DNA from: Rhizomucor pusillus
Lineage: Eukaryota; Mucoromycota; Mucoromycetes; Mucorales; Lichtheimiaceae
Assembly: GCA_900175165.2 (NCBI GenBank)
Contig: FWWN02000661.1
Span: forward strand, 1 to 22,313
DNA length: 22,313 bases
Reading direction: 5' to 3'
The first letter of the stretch is position 1. Each line of letters starts with the position of its first letter. Of the stretch, positions 10,101 through 21,748 are shown piece by piece. Position numbers and translations under genes: made by a program. Below the pieces are notes generated by a model, which had not been told where the DNA came from, did no database searches, and saw only the letters and a list, made by a program, of their open reading frames with translations.

Positions 10101-10749
10101 ATGTCTGCTGCTGTACGTAATGTTTAATGTTCACACAATGTGCTCGCAAATGGCTCAAGCTCGTTCCTGCTGATGTCTAGCTCAAGTCTGCGCAGAAGCC
10201 CGGTTTGGAAGAACAAGCCCCCGTCAAGTAAGTAACTTTTTTGCGGTGACCGCGCTGGTCTCGTGGAATGAAGGGCTTAACGAAATTTGTTTTTTCTTTC
10301 TTCACAAAGGATCCACCGTATCCGTATCACCTTGACCTCCCGCAACGTTAAGAACTTGGAGAAGGGTATGAATGTCGTGGATTTGAGGGCGATATTTATC
10401 CAAACGTGAAACGCTAAAGATGATCAAATCTAGTCAGCGCCGACTTGATCCAGCGTGCCAAGGACAAGCAGCTCAAGGTCAAGGGTCCCGTTCGCTTGCC
10501 CACCAAGGTCCTCCGCATTACCACCCGCAAGTCTCCTTGCGGTAACGGTTCCGAGACCTTTGACAAGTTCGAAATGAGAATCCACAAGCGCTTGATCGAT
10601 TTGCACTCCCCCTCTGAAATCGTCAAGCAGATCACTTCCATTTCCATCGAACCCGGTGTTGAGGTAAAGTAAAAACAGTTCTTGAAAGATCCAATGCAAA
10701 TGCTGATGTATAATTTGATCACATCTAGGTTGAAGTTACCATTGCTTAA
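10101..10749 (+). CDS. RPS20: 40S ribosomal protein uS10 (S20e)
   Basis: Component of the small cytosolic ribosomal subunit head. Exons 10101-10112, 10181-10227, 10310-10365, 10434-10663 and 10729-10749 total 366 nt, i.e. 121 residues plus TAA; human S20 has 119. The spliced protein contains [57 protein letters not shown] and ends [13 protein letters not shown], all near-identical to eukaryotic uS10. Each junction restores the conserved sequence exactly; for example the last intron splits GVE from VEVTIA, and without splicing the frame would stop at once (GAG GTA AAG TAA). Exon 1 codes only four residues (MSAA). Five exons in such a short gene is intron-dense even beside its neighbours. The frame is intact. 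Confidence 0.97.
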
Positions 10750-11102
10750 ACAATTTTCATCGTTTAAATACACATTGTTGAAGCATTCAATATCACGATC
10801 TACTTGTGTTTTTTACTTTTGGTCGAATATTTTATTGGTGGTGCCTGGAATAATTATTATGATTGATTCCAATTTATCAGAGGTATATCGATGAAGGGGA
10901 AAAAAAGAAAAAGAAGAGTTCGCAACCAGCACGAAAGTGAAGACTATACAAAAGAGTACATAGAAGGGGAGGAGGACGTTAAAAAAGGAATACAATTGTA
11001 GTAAGAGGAGGAGAGGGAATGGTTAAAAGTATAAAGAGAACGGAAGAAGTTTAAAAAAGGCTAAACTAAAGCGCACAGCAGAGAAGAGATAGAGCAGGAA
11101 GT
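10750..11102. other. Convergent 3' ends of uS10 and sugar transporter genes
   Basis: AT-rich and A-rich purine stretches (about 10895-11050) separate two genes that read toward each other. Both transcripts should end here. No RNA gene or coding region is recognised; the open frames present have low-complexity Phe- or Lys-rich translations. Confidence 0.5.
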
Positions 11103-13035
11103 TTAGGCAACAGCCTTTTCTTCAGCTCCAATTTCGTTAACTTTCTTGCCTGCCGCGGCAGCTTCGACTTCGGCGCGGGCACGTTCAATTTCTTCACGGT
11201 GGGCTGTAAGGTAACCTTCGTAGTCAAGCTTGGTAACGATGATGGGACCTTTGAAGATAACTTCGAGCTCTTCGAGAGAGAGACCCTTGGTCTCAGGAGC
11301 AAAGAGGATAATCCAGACCAACATGATAATACCAATAGCTGCATAGACGAGATAGGTACCCCAGGTGATCTTGTCCATCAAGACAGGTGTGACCTGGCCG
11401 ACAAGGATGTTTGCGCACCACAACAGAGCAGAGGCAAAAGCGAAGCCCTTGCTACGGATTCTGAGAGGGAACATTTCTGCAATGTAGATCCAAGCAACAG
11501 GTGACCAAGTGGTACCGTAGAAAGCGACAAAAATAAAGATAAACGCAATGACTGCATTGGCTGCTTCGGGATGCTCGCTCATGTTGATAACATGACTAAG
11601 GTCTGCCTCAGACCATTCGACGTAACCACAACCACCATAGAGACCAGCCATGAGGATGAAACCGATGCACATGCCGGTGGAACCGATAATCATGAGCTTG
11701 ATGCGGCCAAGCTTGTCGACGAGCCACAAACCAGGCAAACAGAATATGACCATGACAGCATCTATTATTTTTGCCAATTTAGAATTAGTACCGGGCTTCA
11801 ATTATTACTCGGCATAAGTGGTTTAAAAACTTACAGTTGACACCGTTGGCAAGCAGTGAGAGTGAGCCCTTGAGACCGGCCTGCTGGAACATGAGAGGAG
11901 CATAGTACATGATGACGTTGGCACCGGTGAGCTGCTGGAAGACGGCGATGGAGCAACCGATCCAAAGAATACGAGAGTTTTTGCGGTCAGCAAGCATAGT
12001 CCAGTAGTTGGTGACAGCAATGTTGTTTTCAAGTTCGACGTTATCTTTGATTTCCTGAAGTTCCTGAAGCACGTAGGCATGCTGCATGTTGCCCTTGCCG
12101 TGGATACGTGCCAACACACGATGAGCTTCCTCGTAGCGACCCTTTTCAACCAACCAACGTGGGGAACGAGGCAAGAAGAAGGGAGCGGTAGCGAGGACGA
12201 TTGCGGGAATAATCTGGACAAGGTAAGGGATACGCCAGGACCAGTCGTTGGTAATGTTGTTTGTGCCATAGTCGAGCCAGCCGGATATCAACATGCCGAT
12301 ATCGATCATGAGCTGCTGGAAACCAACAAGGCGACCACGGATTTCCTTTGGAGCCAATTCTGCGTTGTACATGGGAGCTGGATTTCATACAAAGTTTCAG
12401 TCTGTGATACATTACGTAAACTGATGATATGCAAACTTACAGAGGACGGAGCAGGCGCCCACGGAAAGACCAGAGATGAAACGGCCGATAAGTTGCATTT
12501 CGATGTTCTGCGATGCACACTGGAGAACACCGCCGACGATGAAAACTAAAGCTGAAATCGCAATACTGTCACGTCGACCCCATCGATCAGACATCCAACC
12601 AGCGATCAAGCATCCAAACACAGCACCGGTACCCATCAGAGAGTTCAATGCGCCCTGAAATAAAAGACGAATGTTAGCTATGGTTACTGTTGCCACTGCT
12701 TTTCGATCTTACCTTGAAGGCTGGAGTTAATGGCGCAAAATACTCGGCAAATGGCTGCATTGCCATGACACCACTGGTGACACCGAAATCGTCTATGAAG
12801 CATAGCGGTAAGCATCTTTGCTCGCTTCGATCCGAAGATAGAATATCTGATTAAAACTCACAGCCAAACAAGAGACCGCCCATGGCGGCGAAGGCAGTGT
12901 TGCTAAATGGATCGGTCAGACATGTGCTTGTATGCATGCAAGGCAGGTAACTTACACATATAGCAAGAGTCCTGCATCAGATTTGATGCTTGGATCTCCC
13001 TTGCCAGAATCTTTTGCGACGACAATGGGCGCCAT
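11103..13035 (-). CDS. Sugar porter (MFS hexose/glucose transporter)
   Basis: Plasma-membrane monosaccharide transporter of the sugar porter family (PF00083). Exons: 13035-12956, 12902-12862, 12792-12713, 12654-12441, 12377-11835 and 11761-11103; introns of 53, 69, 58, 63 and 73 nt; total 538 codons plus TAA, normal for the family. Family marks in order: DFGVTSGVMAM after TM1, DRWGRRD (90-96) in the TM2-3 loop, GRFISGLSVGACSV, PRSPRWLVEKGRYEEA (from 208), QQLTGANVIMYYAP (286-299), DKLGRIK, and PETKGLSLEELE (from 475). The QQLTGxN motif in TM7 and PETKG after TM12 are typical of fungal high-affinity glucose/hexose carriers. There are twelve hydrophobic segments and a charged C-terminal tail rich in Glu, Arg and Ala. 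The tail is much shorter than in Snf3/Rgt2-type sensors, so transport rather than sensing is likelier. The sugar cannot be told from sequence. Frame intact. Confidence 0.95.
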
Positions 13036-13330
13036 GGTCGTTCCTCGTTAATGTGGAATATAAAAGAAGAAGGAGAAGAAGAAGGAGAACAAGTAACAAG
13101 AAGAAGATGAAAGTCGATCATGATATATATATACTGTTTAATCAAATGGTTTCCCGCGCGCGCAAAAATTGCCCCGTTTGGATCGATTGGGATCTGGATG
13201 GAGAATTTTCTGCGTGCGGGGGAATCTGTCTCAATTTCCCCACACTCTCCAAAACGAGCAAACGTCATGCGTGAGGTCCCTCTAGAATCTTGCTGTAGCC
13301 CCGGAAAATTTGACTTGTTGGGATTGGCTC
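13036..13330 (-). promoter_or_regulatory. Sugar transporter promoter and 5' UTR
   Basis: On the coding (minus) strand the 5' leader is CT-rich: the plus strand shows GAA/GGA runs at 13062-13089 and 13097-13111. A TATA-like TATATATATA lies at 13124-13133, about 90-100 bp before the ATG. Farther up are GCGGGG (13216-13221, plus) and CCCCGG (13299-13304, i.e. CCGGGG on minus). Both fit the SYGGRG consensus of CreA/Mig1-type carbon repressors. Binding is inference. Confidence 0.45.
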
Positions 13331-15084
13331 CGAATTCCCCGTTTGGGTGCTTCGAAGACATACTCTCCTTTCCATCTACACATCTCTTGCTTGGGCTTCT
13401 TCTTCTAGCACCCTGTACTGTACTCGTCGTACACTCATATTCTTCTCAACATTGAACCAATCACCACTGCCGTTGGAAGGGGCACTGAATAATTACTACA
13501 AGCCAGTATCGACCTCGTCGAATGATTTCTTTGCGCCGTCTCAAAGTGCTCTTTCTCCTTCTTTCACGCTCACGTGAAACCTTGCTAGCACAGGCTCTTG
13601 TTTTCCGTGAGATACCTAACCCTGCGGCCACCTGCTTCGACTTACGTAAGGCAAAGTTTCCGTGCTAATCCGCCTTCATATCTCGTTGCTTGTAGATGGG
13701 CAAACGGACGGAAATGTGACCTTGCACGCAGCTAGTTAGTATTCTAAGCAGGTCACCGACATATTTTTCCGTGTGCTGATAAAATCAGCCAGGTATCGAG
13801 TCTCACTTTGTACAAGGACAAGCGTCAGACAAAGTGTTATCTAGCGGAGTGCACCTCAACCATGTACAACCAGCCTCCATCCTGAAAAACTCCGTGTGCT
13901 TCAAACCATCAAGGAAAGATCACTTAGGAAATCAAGTGAACCTGTTCCGTCGAACAAAATTGTCGGACTACATAGTGATTCAATGGCATGGAAGATCCAG
14001 ATATTCCGTTTGCAGAACAACGGACATCTACGACAGGGACTCGCGTTATGTAGGAGATCACGTCACACGTCAACAGGTGAAGTCTTACGATGCATGCTTG
14101 GCATCTGGAAACGTAAATGTCAAGTTGATCTATTCTGATTGGATGTTTGAGTGTTACAATACTATACTGCTGTCGGCAACACCCGCGCTCCTTCGCACGG
14201 AAAGGGCAAATGCTCCTAAGAATAAAGCGGTGCTTTTTCTCCGTAAAAGCTTCTAACGTGCAGAAGAGAAGGGCTTGCAAGCTGCTTCATTGTTAAAAAA
14301 TATCTACGTCGGTCGAACGCGGATCCAGTTCGATTGTTTGTATTCTATATGCGGCAATAATCATCAATTTATTTGCTACTGTAGTTACGTACTCAACTCC
14401 AAGTACCATCAAAGAAACTGGGGTCCCTCTATCGATCATTAATGCCCAAGCCATTTACATTATGTATGCCCCAGTGATTTAAGTGCTTCCCGTGGAAGTA
14501 TTACCTGGAGCACTCCACTCCACTTGGCCATATATGTTGGAAACACACTCTATCCAACCATCTTATCACAATATCCTCATAGCTAGGAAGTATGGAACTT
14601 GATATATAAAATAAGCAGTAAAATGAGACAGAATATCAGAGCACTGGGAGATATGATATGGACTTGAAAGATAAGAGCTATGGGCAATCCACTACTGGTA
14701 CCGGCTTCAGGACGTGCCATTCATCTTAGTACTACATATGAATGCGCCCAATATACGTGGAAGGCGGTGCGATGGTATAGGACAAGCTGGATGACACGCT
14801 CCTTCGCTTCGCCCTACTGGAGCTAAGTTCTTACACTTTAGCTAGACAATATAAAGACCTTAGATATTTATCAAAGTCTAAGCGGTAAACTTAATTATTA
14901 CATATGTATAGTTCTATTTGACTAAAGTTCTATCTGATAGCGACTGTGTTAATGCCAGTACTAAGTGAACAAGCCACAGTCTAAGCAGGCAGGCGGACTC
15001 TCGAGAAAGCGGGCAGGGATGAGAAAGAAATTCACGCGAGTAGCAAAGTTTCGCGGATAGACATTTTATAGAAAGAAGAAGAAA
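13331..15084. other. Long intergenic stretch, no gene recognised
   Basis: About 1.7 kb without a supported gene. Frames of about 120-140 codons occur on both strands at 13834-14280, but neither starts at a convincing ATG with family similarity, and they overlap each other. A perfect 7-bp inverted repeat, TTTCACG ctca CGTGAAA (13562-13579), contains an E-box CACGTG. The right end holds the Tim50 promoter; A/G-rich sequence directly precedes that ATG. I see no tRNA or transposon in it. Confidence 0.5.
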
Positions 15085-16846
15085 ATGTTCCGTTCTGCAG
15101 CCGCGAGATTCGCCAGTAGACGATCGACGGGTGTCATTCGACGAAGCTACTCCAGCACGCATTCCGACAAAACGAGCGCGGAAGTGCACAAACTCGCCGA
15201 AGAAGCACTTGCTCAAAAGACTGGCGTCAAGAGCAAAGCAACGCTTCCCAAGGGCGACAAGAGGCCAGCCAAGGCTGCCGGCGAGGGAGACGGTCATTGG
15301 AAGGCCTACGCCGTAGGTGCAGGTGCTGTCACTGGTGCCGTGCTCGGTGGTCTCTTTTATTACGGTAGGTTTGCGTGCAACAACAGCTGCGAATTCAGGC
15401 GATTGACTCTAGATCGTGCTGCTTCCCCAAGGACGACCATTCGATGACGGTCGAGAAGACAAGGTGATTGGAACGACAAACAAAGAAAGGCGACCGTATA
15501 TATTAATATGGAGGATCTACTCTACGCAATATATAGTACGTAGAAGAGAATGCTTTCTTGGCCTCATATCACCGCTGTATCGACCGTTACGAAGAGTTTA
15601 AAAAGGTAAAAGGGAAGAAAGCAGGATTGCTATCCCATCAAATATGTGCTCATTAGTTACCCACAGAAACTTCACGAACCCATGTGGGATAAGCTGCTTC
15701 CCGATCCTTTGCCAGAACCTTACCGCAGACCTTACACTTTGGTTATCAACTTGGACGACACTCTTGTACATTCTACCTGGGATGTAAGTTGACTCTAGAA
15801 GTCTCGCAGTGATTATGCAAGACGCTTAAAATATGTATCTGTAGAGAGAACACGGCTGGCGCCATGCCAAGCGACCTGGTGTCGACTATTTCCTGGCCTA
15901 CTTGTCCCAGTTCTACGAAATTGTAATTTTCACCTCCCAGACTTCCATGGTACGGTTCACCTAGAGCAAGAATGGCTACATAGCAGCTTTGCTAAATGCA
16001 ACATTGTAGAATGCCATCCCTATTCTGGAATCCCTTGATCCTTACAACTATGCCATGTACAAGCTTTTCCGTGAATCAACACGCTACGTCGATGGCAAAT
16101 ACATCAAGGATTTGTCTCACTTGAACCGTGATTTGAGCAAAGTTATCATTATGGACTCCAACCCTGATGCTTTCTCTTTGCAACCAGAGAATGGCATCGC
16201 TTTGCGTCCCTTCACGGGTGATCCCAACGATAAAGGTCTTTTGGAATACATTCCATTCTTAGAAGGTAGAGGATCATACCACCATATGTTTGTTGTTGCT
16301 GTTGCGATGGTTTAACATTATCATGATACGTAGCTGTTGCATTGACCAACCCCGACGATGTCAGACCTGTGTTACAAAGTTTCGAAGGCAAGTCCATTCC
16401 GATCGAATGGGCTAAAAGAGAGAAAGCAATGAAAGAGCTGCATATCAAGCAGTGGGAGGAGGAGCAAAAGAATAAGCCCAAGAAGCGCAACCTTGGCTCG
16501 TTGCTGAGCAGCGGCGCAGGTCAGCCAGAAGGTCCCCCTCCTACCTATTTAGAGCAAATGCGCAAGCACGTTCGCGAGGCTTTTGCTGCTGAGCAGGATC
16601 AAATGAAACGCCAACAGGAAGAAATGAAGAGAGAAATCGAAGAGCAAAAGGCAAAGATGAAGGAAATGAAGATGACCGTGTGGGACTTGATGACCCAGGC
16701 AACATCTGTAAGTGTGCGCGTGTGCCCAAAAAAAAGAAACACTCCCACTTTGCTAACGAACGAGCCGCACTCGCGTATTGCTAATGTAGGGTCAACCGCT
16801 TATGCCTCCCCCTGGTCAGGACTCGCAACAGCAGTCAAAGCAGTAA
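15085..16846 (+). CDS. TIM50: Mitochondrial import inner membrane translocase subunit Tim50
   Basis: Receptor of the TIM23 complex; it binds presequences in the intermembrane space. Exons: 15085-15364, 15432-15463, 15537-15605, 15667-15783, 15845-15949, 16010-16265, 16334-16707 and 16790-16846, giving 429 codons plus TAA. The N-terminus is an Arg/Ser/Ala-rich presequence ([13 protein letters not shown]). One membrane helix follows (about 74-93, [20 protein letters not shown]). The FCP1/NIF-like domain includes [53 protein letters not shown] and [12 protein letters not shown] charged coiled-coil ([20 protein letters not shown]) and a Gln-rich end close it. At the phosphatase motif the first Asp of DxDxT is Asn155 (NLDDT), fitting a non-catalytic receptor. 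Intron 1 uses the acceptor before 15432; the nearer AG at 15411-15412 would break the frame. Exon 7's frame continues open far past its donor (see findings). Confidence 0.95.
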
Positions 16847-19044
16847 ATATTGAAGATTGCGAAAACAATAAAAGTCGAAAAATATCAACAAAAGAGTCAA
16901 AACATATGGAGCGAATGTTTTTCATCGCACTGACCACCTGTATGTCATTCAGCGAATACGGCGATCCCCCCGCGCCTCGCCCACAACATACACACATCTA
17001 CACACACATACAAAGAATGCGCGCACCGCATATAATGTTTGTCATACGGAAGCATGGTGCTAATTTTGTGTGTGTGCTATGTATGCGCCAGTGGCATATG
17101 CCTTCAATGTTATATGTAGCACATGAGAAAAAACTACTTTTGCTTTTCCATCACATGCAGAGCAACGGCAGCAGAGGAGGAGGAGGAGAAGTCTACACCA
17201 TCCTGGTGGCCAAAAAAAGAGAGAAAAGCCAAGGAAACAACAGAGGGACGGTGGTACTCAGCCAACCATTGATCATGCGCCCGGGCCAAGTCCATGGTTA
17301 TCTTTTTTCTTTCTTGCTGAGAAAACTAGAGACCTCCTCCCCCCAAATTGGTTCAGCATGCAGGACAAAGGCGGCTCCATCGTGCAGACAAGGCGTTTCA
17401 TTTTCAGCACTATCGAAAAAGAGAATGCGCCACAAGGGCCTCTTGACTATCCTGTCGGAAACTCGTTTCGAGCTTGCAAAGGGCGGGGCAAGCAACCCCC
17501 GATTTTCGCGTGCCTTTCTCTTCTCCTTCTCCTCTCTTGCTTGCTTTTTGCCAGTGAGTAATGAGAGGGGATGATGTGCGGAGGGAAAGAGGTGCCATGT
17601 GCATTGAAACAAGCACACACATAAAAGCAGATCTTGCTATTACGGTGTGAGACAGGGGGTAAAACGTTTTATTTTGTTGCCACGCAGAAAAGAAAGGACC
17701 TCGGATCTGCAGTTGCTTGGTCGGTCGGTCTGTTTTGCAATGTTTGGGTAACAGCAACATGGCGTAATTCATTTGACCATTCTTGGGTACACCAAACATG
17801 AAACACATTTCACAAAACTCTCAATGGCGTTGTAGCTATATTTGGCAATGGTACCGGTTCGCTGCACTCCACCCAAGCTTGAAGATCTCCTCTTGCTTTT
17901 TATATGTGTGCTTCTTGTATTTATCTCGGCAACAATTCGAGACAGACGAAAGTGACGAAGAGAACAGACGTTCCTAAACATCATTGCAGCAACAACATAA
18001 ATATCTGGTGACCAGTGTCAATTCCAGCGAGATAAAGAGAGAGTGAGGAAGGAGAGAGGGAGATTCTGGTCATGTCACAGATTGTGGAGCCAGCGAGTGG
18101 AAAACGGATATTCCGAGTTGCAAGGAAAAACGCGCTGTGTGCATGTGGGTGCCGCCACCCAAGCTCCTGGATAATGCCCTGCCAATGGCCTGTTCGGTAC
18201 CTTGGAACCGATGATCATCTAAGAAACGAACAAATCAGGTTTTTGTTTGCTCGTGGTGAACTTGTTGGTCTTGTAGAACCTGTTACCTACAGAATATTCT
18301 CTCTTGCATTTGATTTCATGGATCAAAGCTTATTTGCAGCAGCAACTCAACCCCGATCTTGTTTGATGATATCGCAATGAGAGGACATGCAAGGGCTCTT
18401 TGCTAACATTTGTGTGGCAACCTGTTTTTATTTTGGGTGAGTTGCCAAAAAAGACCACTCCGGAACTGGATTCCGGCCGGAAATCCCGATTGTCGTTTCT
18501 TGGGGGGAGATGGGCATGCTGAGAAATAAGTGCAAAAACCTGATTCTATTGCGCGTGTATATGTGCGTGTCCGCGCCAAAAAAAGATATCTAAAGTTATT
18601 GTTTTGCCACACGTATTCTGCTTCGATTGAGACTAGAAGCAAAGTAAGTGCTCCTTTCTGCAAGTCCCTTGCCTGCCGGCCACCACGATAAAGTGGAAAA
18701 TGATGCAACGCCAAGGAAATAAACTGCAATTGCTGCATCCATCAGGCGAGTTTCTATACAGGATTTCAAACAGTAAAGGGGAGTTGAGAGAGGGGAGGGG
18801 GAGCAAAGGGGGGTCGGAAACGACGGAGGCGGATGGGGGTTTTCTTGTGCTGTCCAGCTTTTGAGTCTAGCTGTCTTGGACAATGGCTTTCCACCTGACC
18901 GAGTAAGCCTATACTTACCACCCAACCCCCAAACTTGGCTTTAATCCCCCATCTCATTTAAACAAGAAAACCAAGTTTTTTGCTAGTTGTCTCTTTTTTC
19001 TTTCTCTCTTCAATCCCTTTCAACTGTTGCCAATACGGTAATAT
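16847..19044. other. 2.2-kb gene-free region upstream of the forkhead gene
   Basis: No conserved coding region is seen. It contains CA/TG-rich runs (about 16985-17015, 17068-17078), a GAG run (about 17173-17190), a GGTCGGTCGGTC run near 17720 and a G-rich block with several AGGGG pentamers (about 18785-18812) that resemble stress-response elements. The last 60 bp before the forkhead ATG are CT-rich, like a 5' leader. Several ATG frames up to about 100 codons (e.g. 18072-18380) have no recognisable similarity. The size suggests an extended promoter or a long leader for the transcription factor gene. Confidence 0.45.
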
Positions 19045-21117
<2,073 letters not shown>

Positions 21118-21480
21118 AATCCCCAATCCCCGCATGAAAACATGTATACTGTACGTATGTGTGTGTGTATGTGGACCAGCAATTACCTTGTTGTACAATC
21201 TAGTAACCTGTCCAATCTGCATCCTCGCAAAAATATTGTGTGATTTTTCTTTTCCCTTCTCTTCTTTTTTTTCTCCCCTATATATCCCACGTTACCTCTC
21301 TCTCTTTCTCCCTTGTGTGTTTTTCTTTCTGCTTTTGTTGTAGTTTTATGGCTTGCTTCCTGCTTCCTGTGTTTCTTCTATCTGTGCACGATTAAAAAAA
21401 GATGACCATCTATACTTTTCTTTCTCAGCGGCGGAATTTTATTTCTTTTGTTGGTTTACTGTATTTTTAAAACAGTTGTC
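21118..21480 (+). other. Forkhead gene 3' flank
   Basis: Contains a TG-rich run (about 21154-21172) and long pyrimidine-rich stretches (about 21245-21345), with A-rich sequence near 21392. Transcript 3' end signals probably lie here. No coding region is recognised. Confidence 0.4.
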
Positions 21481-21595
21481 GTTTGGAGCATAAAATTGCA
21501 CCACAAACAAGGCAAATTTAAACTAGTGGAATACAATTAATAAATATTCTTGCCATATTGGTTCAAATTTGCCATGTAGCGCAGTTGCTCCAAAC
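21481..21595. repeat. Nested inverted repeat, possible transposon terminus or small element
   Basis: GTTTGGAGCA (21481-21490) pairs perfectly with TGCTCCAAAC (21586-21595). Inside, GGCAAATTT (21511-21519) pairs with AAATTTGCC (21566-21574). The arms are thus interrupted inverted repeats over 115 bp. The block lies about 150 bp beyond the 3' end of the TnpB/Fanzor-like relic, so it may be a small non-autonomous element or an end of that transposon. CAGTTG occurs by both arms (about 21474 and 21582). Confidence 0.55.
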
Positions 21596-21748
21596 AATGC
21601 CAACCCGATATCAATCAGTAAAAATTCCAGGTACTACAGGCTTGTATCCGTTTTTACTTACAGAATCATCTAAAGAGAAGCAGTCTCAATATTAGTACTT
21701 TGATAATATTCAGAATCCAGGATGAACTGCAAAGCTTACCGTAAAAAC

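Noticed and set aside
11066..12530. Ser/Pro-rich frames within the sugar transporter
   Set aside because: They are out-of-frame reads of the transporter exons.
13834..14280. Overlapping frames of about 120-140 codons on both strands
   Set aside because: The plus frame starts at GTG rather than ATG, the two overlap, and neither resembles a known family. Kept as intergenic; transcript data could change this.
18072..18380. 102-codon ATG frame upstream of the forkhead gene
   Set aside because: No recognisable domain and mixed composition. It might be an upstream ORF in a long leader, but nothing in the sequence supports translation.
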